Assembly (NCBI GenBank): GCA_022393335.1 | Contig: JAJEKB010021311.1 | Location: 895,608-959,607, forward strand | Direction of reading: 5' to 3' | From: Macrotrachela quadricornifera | Taxonomy: Eukaryota > Rotifera > Eurotatoria > Philodinida > Philodinidae | Length of the DNA: 64,000 nucleotides | Shown here: positions 57,357 to 64,000 of the stretch, piece by piece | Layout of the letters: each line of letters begins with the position of its first letter | How positions within the stretch are numbered: position 1 is the first letter of the stretch | Position numbers and translations under genes: made by a program | Notes under the pieces: model-generated | Database searches by the model: none | What the model was told of the DNA's origin: nothing | The model's input: the letters and a program-made list of their open reading frames with translations, nothing else

Positions 57357-57638
57357 CTAATTCAGACATTGACATGTTTGCCAACCAAGACCACCGCATT
57401 CGCCTTTTTTGTACTCACAATCTTTGCATCGACTGTGACATAAATCTCCACCACCAACTCCATGACAAGTATTCACTGCTCCTGGACAAGGTTTTCCTTT
57501 AATATCCATGCCGTCTATAAATAAAAATTATCATAATAGTTACAGAATTCATTTACTCTACAATCTCTACATACCAGCTATTGATGCCGTAAGAAAAGTA
57601 AGCACAAGTAAAATGTAAAGTACCTTTTGATGAGCCAT
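57357..57638 (-). CDS. Secreted cysteine-rich peptide, CS-alpha-beta (defensin-like) fold
   Basis: Two exons, 57638-57575 and 57514-57357, around a 60-nt intron (GTATGT...TTTATAG) give 73 residues. The start MAHQKVLYILLVLTFLTASI is a clear signal peptide; cleavage is likely after Ala21. The mature part of about 52 residues has eight cysteines at 31, 38, 47, 51, 54, 61, 69 and 71. Cys47-x3-Cys51 and Cys69-x-Cys71 are the paired motifs of the cystine-stabilised alpha-beta fold, with a Gly-Gly turn (ECGGLGWQTCQC). Such peptides are mostly antimicrobial, some act on ion channels, and a few are signals, so activity is not proven. A TATA-rich run lies about 60 bp upstream (57690-57700). Single small exons made it easy to miss. 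Stop is TAG at 57357-57359. Confidence 0.8.
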
Positions 57639-60300
57639 TGTATTCTTGAATTATTGGTAATAGTTTGATTTGCTTAAAGAGAGTATTGCTGATATATATA
57701 TACAGATGATAAACCTTGAGATTATTATTTTTTTATCTTTGATCAATCATTTACTTCTCTTCAAGTGCAATTGCGCAGTTTTTCAAAATACATACAGTTT
57801 ATTCAGTGCAGAAATTAACTGACCTCTATTCATATATTAGCAATAAACGTTTCTTTTGTCAATATCTATATTTATTATAGATATCAGTAAAAACTAGAGA
57901 TTGAAGTATTTTATTTCATTTTTTATACTCTTTCTTTTTCTGCCATACGAATAAGGTGTGTACACTAAAACGAATTCTTTCAAGCAATACTTGTCAGATT
58001 TACATCCACATTTCGTTGACATATTTCTTTCAGGCTGAAGTTTGCATTATATGCCAAAACAAACATACACAAACAATTCTTTGATCTTTTTCACAAAACA
58101 CTTTACATAAAAATATTTAGACGATTGATTTTATAGCATAGTTAAAGCTACATATACTGATTACTTCTTCAGGCAATTTCTCTTTCATTATTCGTGAATA
58201 TTGTATAAATTACTCTAAGGTAGTAATGAACCAATATTTCTTATTTATTTTTTCTGTAAATTTGATCTTTATATAATTTACTTTCTCTTTAGAGACCTTT
58301 TTCTACAGAAAACTGTGATAAATCATCTAATTACAGTTTTTTGTCTTCGAAAATGAACGGCTGAAAAAAGAAAACGTGTATAAACCAACCATTTATAAAA
58401 TATTAATATCACTTGTCTCCTTCATCTTCAGTATTAACTTCAATGTTGTCGTTTTTTCATTAACATAATCTCTTACTCAGCATATTCATTAACATTTTGA
58501 AATACTTTTTAACTTTCTGTATATGATGAAAATAACTCCTTGCCAGTGCTTCATAAACTAAGAGCATACGTTTCAAAATCTAGTTATTTAACTTGTTTAA
58601 TAGACACGTAACGTTATTATCTCACATATTTTCTTTTTTGAATGCTGAAAACTATAGGTCTTTAATTTTTTTTCATTAACAAGCTACAAGGATTCTATTC
58701 ATTTTTATTGTTTTTAAAGAATGATGCTCGATTTGACATAGTATTTCTGTCCATCTCTTACTATTTCTCATTATTCACAGAGTTTCTATGAAACTACAAA
58801 TCATAATAATAATTATCTCTCATCAATACAATACAATTCTAAATTAATTAATTGCAATGATCATATAAGTTTCACAAGTAATTTGTTCTTTGATGGATTG
58901 GTTAACACAGGTTTGTAACTGGTGCCGATAATTAGCACTAAAACTGCTGGTTTCTACCAGTTTTTTTTTTATCAATTTTTACATTACTAAAGCTGACCGA
59001 TTTTCATGCTTTTACTGATCTATTAATATCAGCCGAAAAGTATTCGGTTGACTAATTTTTGATCTGTATTAAAATTTTAACTCAAAATATTTATCGTACG
59101 ATAAAGATCGTGGTCGAGATCTTACTGAATATATTTATTATACTTACAAAAAGTTATTTAGATATTATTAGGCAAATTCAGTTTAAAATAAAGCTTTCCC
59201 ATCTCGAAACTGCATGGTCACTCTTCTAAATTACTTCTAATCGACTATTAGAAACTTTCAATAACTATCACTTTTCAATTCATGGTTTAATAATAAAATA
59301 TCAGAAAAGATTCCATTCTCTTGTGAAAGTTACACACACACTATTAGTCTGAAACAATTGCGAAAATACCTAGATATCAAGAAACTTACAACTATGCAGA
59401 CTAATACTAAAACCGTGGTTTATAGTTCATTTGGTCCTTCTATTAGTAGCAATAGGCTTTCACGAGTTGAAAAACTTTTCAGTTTTCTTAAATTGTTGTG
59501 AGTTACTAAATGAAAAAGTATGAAATAGCTCTTTCCCAATTTTTAGTATAAATGTATATGAAAAAATGACAGACTAAGGTGGAACATGTTACTACTAGAA
59601 ATTTCTCGAGTAGCATAGATTTTCAATCATATGTGTTCGTGAAATTGTAAAAATGAATCGTTCCTTACAGAACTGACAGATAAATTAGTCTGATTTTTGC
59701 CAATTATTTCAAGGCCACCCCACTCTTCAAGACCGATTTTTGGTAGAGAAATTCATTTTGCTATTCATTTTCTCCATATCATAAAGAAAATTCATATAAA
59801 ACAAAATTATTCTCATCTGACATTAATATATTAGTAACATTATTTGATTATATCATAAAGTAAAAGCTCTATTATTAACAACAAATGATATCATTAAAAC
59901 ACCTTGTTTAATACAAGAAACTAATCGAAAAAGTATTCAATGACATTTATTATGCGTATATAGATTAAATCAAGAAACAATTAAGTAGACAAAAACAAAT
60001 TTTATATGATAAATGAAATGAAATTCTATGACATAATTTCTTTTTTTTTAAAGTCTAAAAAAGCCTAATATTGATTTGATGCAATTAGAATTTGTTGTTA
60101 AAAAAGTATTTGGATATATTAACAAAAATAAAGTTTTCGAAATACTACAAAACAGATAGTTTAATTTGTTAATTTTTAAAACTATTATTATGAACTTTTT
60201 GCAATAGATTGATTTTTTATAATTAAGAGAAAAAATAAAAATATAATTATTAATATAAAATGCATAGTATAGATATGAATCATTTCTATACTGTTTAAAA
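57639..60300. other. AT-rich intergenic region
   Basis: The first 100 bases are the likely promoter of the cysteine-rich peptide gene. The rest shows no gene or repeat I can support. Confidence 0.35.
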
Positions 60301-60368
60301 CTGCCTGTGATGGTTCTTATCATATCAGTATTGATGAGAGAGAAAAAACCATCATCGTTATCTTCCAC

Positions 60369-60450
60369 CTATATATCACATTTCATCATACATATCACAT
60401 TTCATTATACATATCACATTTCATCATATATCTCATATTTCATCGTATAT
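60369..60450. repeat. 21-bp tandem repeat in the ART leader region
   Basis: atatcacatttcatcataca t occurs about four times (near 60370, 60391, 60412, 60433) with drift in the last copies. It lies in the probable 5-prime leader or promoter of the ART gene at 60615. Confidence 0.8.
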
Positions 60451-60614
60451 ATATTAAGCAAAACTCTATTTTTTTCTTCACTTTCACAAGTTTGTTCCTC
60501 TCGCTCGTGGTGTTTTATTAGACAAAGCAACTAACTTATATCAATTATGTAAGTAGGAAATAAAATAAAGTTTGAAATATTTGTTGCTATTTCATACATT
60601 TACAAAATGTAGTA

Positions 60615-61581
60615 ATGGCAAATCTTTTTAATTATGAAATTAGCCATCGTTTTCTTGATGTGAAGGAAGAGCCCACTCTACCACTAAAGCCTATTGAAGG
60701 CTATGAAGAGAAACCGTTGGTATCTCTCGAAGAATCTGTGAAACATATAAAAGATTTAGTGGATGATGAACAAATGGCAAATTCACAAGGCAGCATACAA
60801 ATAAAACAATTAGTGGGTAGTGCACATATCAGAAATTTAGTAAACGGTCTTGACAGGAATATATGGTTGGCAAAACTCAACTTGAACGAACCGAAGGATA
60901 ATCTCACCCAAGATGAATCGGTTGCCATCTATCTTTATACAACACAATGGTCAAATTCAGATGATAATTTGTCCACTGTTCTTAATAAAATTCTTCGATC
61001 AGAGAACCGAGATATTCTCAAGCCATGGTTCTCGTATCTCAAACTTATTCTTACCGGATTATTTAAATTGCCATCAAAAAAAGGAATAATTTGGAGAGCT
61101 ATTCGTGATAATGTTAGCAATGAATATCAAGAATATAAAATCTGGTGGGGCTTCAGTTCCTGCACCGAATCAGAAGTTGTAAGAGATCGATTTCTTGGGA
61201 ACAGTGGTCAACGTACAATATTAAAGATAAATTGTATAAATGGCAAAGCTATTCGGCATCATTCAGCATTTCCAAGTGAGGAGGAAGTTCTTCTAATGCC
61301 TGGCACTTATCTTCGTGTAATAGACAAGAGCAGTTCAGCAGATGGTTTATGCACTATTCACTTACAAGAAACAACCGTTCCATACGAATTATTAAAATCT
61401 TCATTCAGTCCACAAGGTAAGAAATTTAATTTAATATCTCACGACATTCTTATTTTCGAATCATTATGTTCTATTGCTGTAAAAAATAACTCTTCAATAA
61501 TCGTTATAGTCTTTAGAAAAACAATTTCGTTTATGTGAGTCTACTTTCTCGTTGTTAGTAGAAAGTTTTTTAAATCTTTGA
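60615..61581 (+). CDS. Mono-ADP-ribosyltransferase (R-S-ExE ART)
   Basis: The unspliced frame from ATG 60615 to 61538 gives 307 residues. The ART core is complete: catalytic Arg161 in GIIWRAI, the Ser motif WWGFSSCTES at 177-186, and the ExE in SEEEVLLMPGTYLRV (Glu222-224). It transfers ADP-ribose from NAD, probably to arginine of an unknown target. The N-terminal 80 residues, with two similar helices (VKHIKDLV, IQIKQLV), are not a WWE domain. A strong donor (CAAG then GTAAGA) occurs at 61416/61417, and an acceptor (gtctttag) at 61516 gives an alternative ending EKQFRLCESTFSLLVESFLN L with stop at 61579-61581 (288 residues). The spliced form is my preference but is not proven. A leader intron is likely at 60549-60612 (GTAAGT...TGTAG). 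No signal peptide. Confidence 0.85.
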
Positions 61582-63725
61582 TTTAGTAGCTTTGTAGCCT
61601 TTAATGAAGGTTATTGATGACCAAAAAACCATCTTGTTTCTGCATATATTATTGGCAAACGTGTAAATACATATTCCATAATTAGATATTTCTCTTATAG
61701 TTCGCTGATTTGCCATTAAAATTAAATACTTGAGTCTTAGAGTTGTGGTTTTCACCAATCGAAAGAAGAAACATTAGGACATTTTTCTCCAAGATTGTAT
61801 AAAACAAAATCGTTTTAAAATAAATCATTTCTACAAACCATTGCAAAAAATGCATGAAAAAAAATAATCTAACATTCCAATGAAATTTTGGTTTGGATAT
61901 GTGGTCTGGACAGAGGAACTTCAGACCTATAGCTGAAGATATAATTCGAGCGATTATATTCTCACATCCTAATATTAAGCAAATCCAACTCTAGATTTCT
62001 TCCATCGAAAACTATGAAGTTCTCTTAAAATTTCTTATAAACGACAGGTTATTATTATACACTTTTTCGAAGTGTTGTACAAATCATACATTTTAAAAAA
62101 GATATTGTCTTATACAACATATAATATTGGAGAAAAAGATATCCCAATGTACCGTCTGTCGAATGGTGAAAACTATGGCTCTATAACCATTATCGTTCTT
62201 GAGTTATTGCAAAAATATTCGCGACCATTTTATGTTTGAACAGACACTAGTTTATTGATTCTGATTTACTGAAAACAATATTCTGACAAAAAATCTCAAA
62301 AGACATTTTCTAAGCTTTTTGAGCTCTTCTGTTTAATCAATGTGATCTACACTATTAATGAAGCATGATCAGCTGATGGATATTTTTCTGAAAAAGATTC
62401 TCTGGTAAAATAACAAAAGTATATTCCAAATATCTTCCTTATCATATTATAGAAACTTTATTCACCATCTTTTTTTTGAAAATATTTAAACAGTACAATA
62501 TTAGTTTTACGTATTGTTTCTTTAAATAAATTAAGAATTGAAAAATATGGCTAAATTCCAAATCGTGAAAGATTTTGACTCAATACATATTGAACTCAAG
62601 ATAAGAGGAATTGGAAAATCAAAAACCAAAAACTTATTTTAAATAGAAGACCCTGGTCTTCTATTATAGAGGGAGGGGGCAGCTTAATTTTGATTTAATT
62701 TGATAAACTTTGTATATCAAAAAGTTGAGTGTTAATCATATCTGCAGAAGAGTAATTTGAAAACGAAGAACTGTCAGTACACTGAGACAGAATAGATTGC
62801 CAAGTGGGATTAGGTGAATGTTACCCTCAATATTATTGCAACAATATAATATTGTCTGTTTTGATCCACAATTTAATCTATGAGAATTATAAGGATCAAA
62901 GTCGTATATTTCCCCACTATCTCTTTGTTAAAAAAGCGAATTTACAAGATCGCACTTTTCTTGATAGGTTTTTATAATCTCTGAGGTGGCAGGCACTTAC
63001 TAATATTCACCTCGCGAGATTAAAAACATTGATGGAGGCAAAGAGCTTTTTTTTTGTAGAAGTTTGTGAAAGATCTTGAATGATAAATAAATAGAAGCAA
63101 TATTGTTTGAGAAAAAACCTTTCTTTGCATTGTAATTTTAAGAAAAAAATTGAAATGGAAAATCGAAAAGTATAGTTGTCATACTAAATGACTCGCAAGA
63201 TTTCTATTTTTGTTTTATTCGCCACTTGATTAAATCTTAATCTATAAAAACAAAGCTTTGTTCCTTTTTTTTTCAATCTATGTAAATTGTGTATCGAAAA
63301 AAATTCATTACATCGTAAATGAGATCACATTTATTTTACCTCAGTTGACTCATCTTTAAAACTGTTATCCATCTTATTATTTGGAATTCCTGAGATAAAC
63401 CAATACTAACTGAAGAACAGCCTAAATCTAATTATACGTATCCTAGATGTGTACTTCTCTGAAATCAATAAAATTTGTACACTCAGAGAATAGTATCGTT
63501 CTAGTCGGGTAGAACTATGTTTGATTACTGGTTTTGAAGTTATGAATCTAGAATTACATTATGTTGTAAAGAGAAAAGCCGAAGAATTTTAGATAAAACT
63601 CTAATATGTGTCCACCTAACTGTCTTGGAGAAGAGAACTCTTCTTGATAATCCTTATATCTCATTTGAAACTCTTTCTTCTATAAACGATACAGATATGT
63701 TTACAATGAGATATAAACTACGATA
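61582..63725. other. AT-rich intergenic region
   Basis: No supported gene, repeat or transposon end was found. Confidence 0.35.
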
Positions 63726-63729
63726 GCTA

Positions 63730-64000
63730 TTAGGTTGAGCAAAAAGTGAACGGTCACTTTGCTAATCGTCTTCGCTAACAAAGGAACCGCGAGCTTTTTG
63801 ATCAACTTAGTATATGTCATACGATATAGCGAGAAAACCTCTACAAAATTGATATAGAAATCATTTAATTTCGAGTTGGTCTCATATATCAAAAATGGTC
63901 TGCAACAGCTCTGGGATATGAAAAATTGAATTTTTCAACTAGTTTTCGGTGAGTTTTTACTACAATAGCTCGACTTTTTATCAAAACTGGATTGATATAT
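63730..64000 (+). mobile_element. Possible mariner-type left end at the window edge
   Basis: TA then TTAGGTTGAGCAAAAAGTG resembles the terminus at 25307 (TTAGGTTGGCAACAAAG) and mariner ends in general. The following 270 bases have no readable transposase start, and the element would continue past the window. The match is short. Confidence 0.3.

Overview
The window is AT-rich eukaryotic DNA from a small invertebrate genome. The best fit is a bdelloid rotifer (Adineta or Rotaria type). This is inference, from two R-S-ExE ADP-ribosyltransferase genes (one with a WWE-like domain), very short introns (42-60 nt in the clearest genes), an intronless and comparatively GC-rich bacterial/fungal-type FAD monooxygenase suggesting horizontal transfer, and many small decayed DNA transposons. 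There is no operon structure, rRNA, CRISPR array or intact viral genome.

The genes I trust most are: a WWE + ART gene (7443-8513, minus); an F-box gene (23272-23862, plus); a four-exon M28 peptidase of the ERMP1 type (28504-31399, plus, 914 aa); the FAD monooxygenase (49572-50777, plus); a two-exon secreted eight-cysteine CS-alpha-beta (defensin-like) peptide (57357-57638, minus); and a second ART gene (60615 to about 61580, plus). Weaker or broken genes are a 32-residue tandem-repeat pseudogene (1937-3045), a two-part coding locus with homopolymer frameshifts (34707-37224), a TPR fragment (38164-38699), an unrecognised decayed gene (42971-43388) and a possible secreted peptide with an internal TGA (27836-28015).

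Between the genes the window is dominated by mobile DNA. Elements with readable ends are: a Foldback-like element whose arms carry 31-bp tandem repeats (1-1197); TA-flanked mariner-type pieces (18469-19034, 25307 onward, perhaps 63730 onward); TTAA-flanked piggyBac-type elements (26573-27589, 35464-35998, probably 21998-23032); three hAT elements with exact 8-bp target duplications (39295-40628, 43693-45519, 48433-49351); a near-perfect 618-bp hairpin flanked by TAA (45632-46249); a tRNA-derived SINE nested in a large palindrome (15783-16177 in 15090-16655); a decayed hAT transposase with a TTF-type finger (32385-33125); and a retrotransposon ORF1 (52900-53540) abutting an inverted repeat with arms of about 510 bp (53514-55379). 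At least eleven of these form long hairpins.

There is no evident multi-gene pathway. The two ART genes and the secreted cysteine-rich peptide may be effector or defence genes; the rest is a gene-poor, transposon-rich region. All coordinates, splice sites and duplications were read by eye, and no database search was possible.
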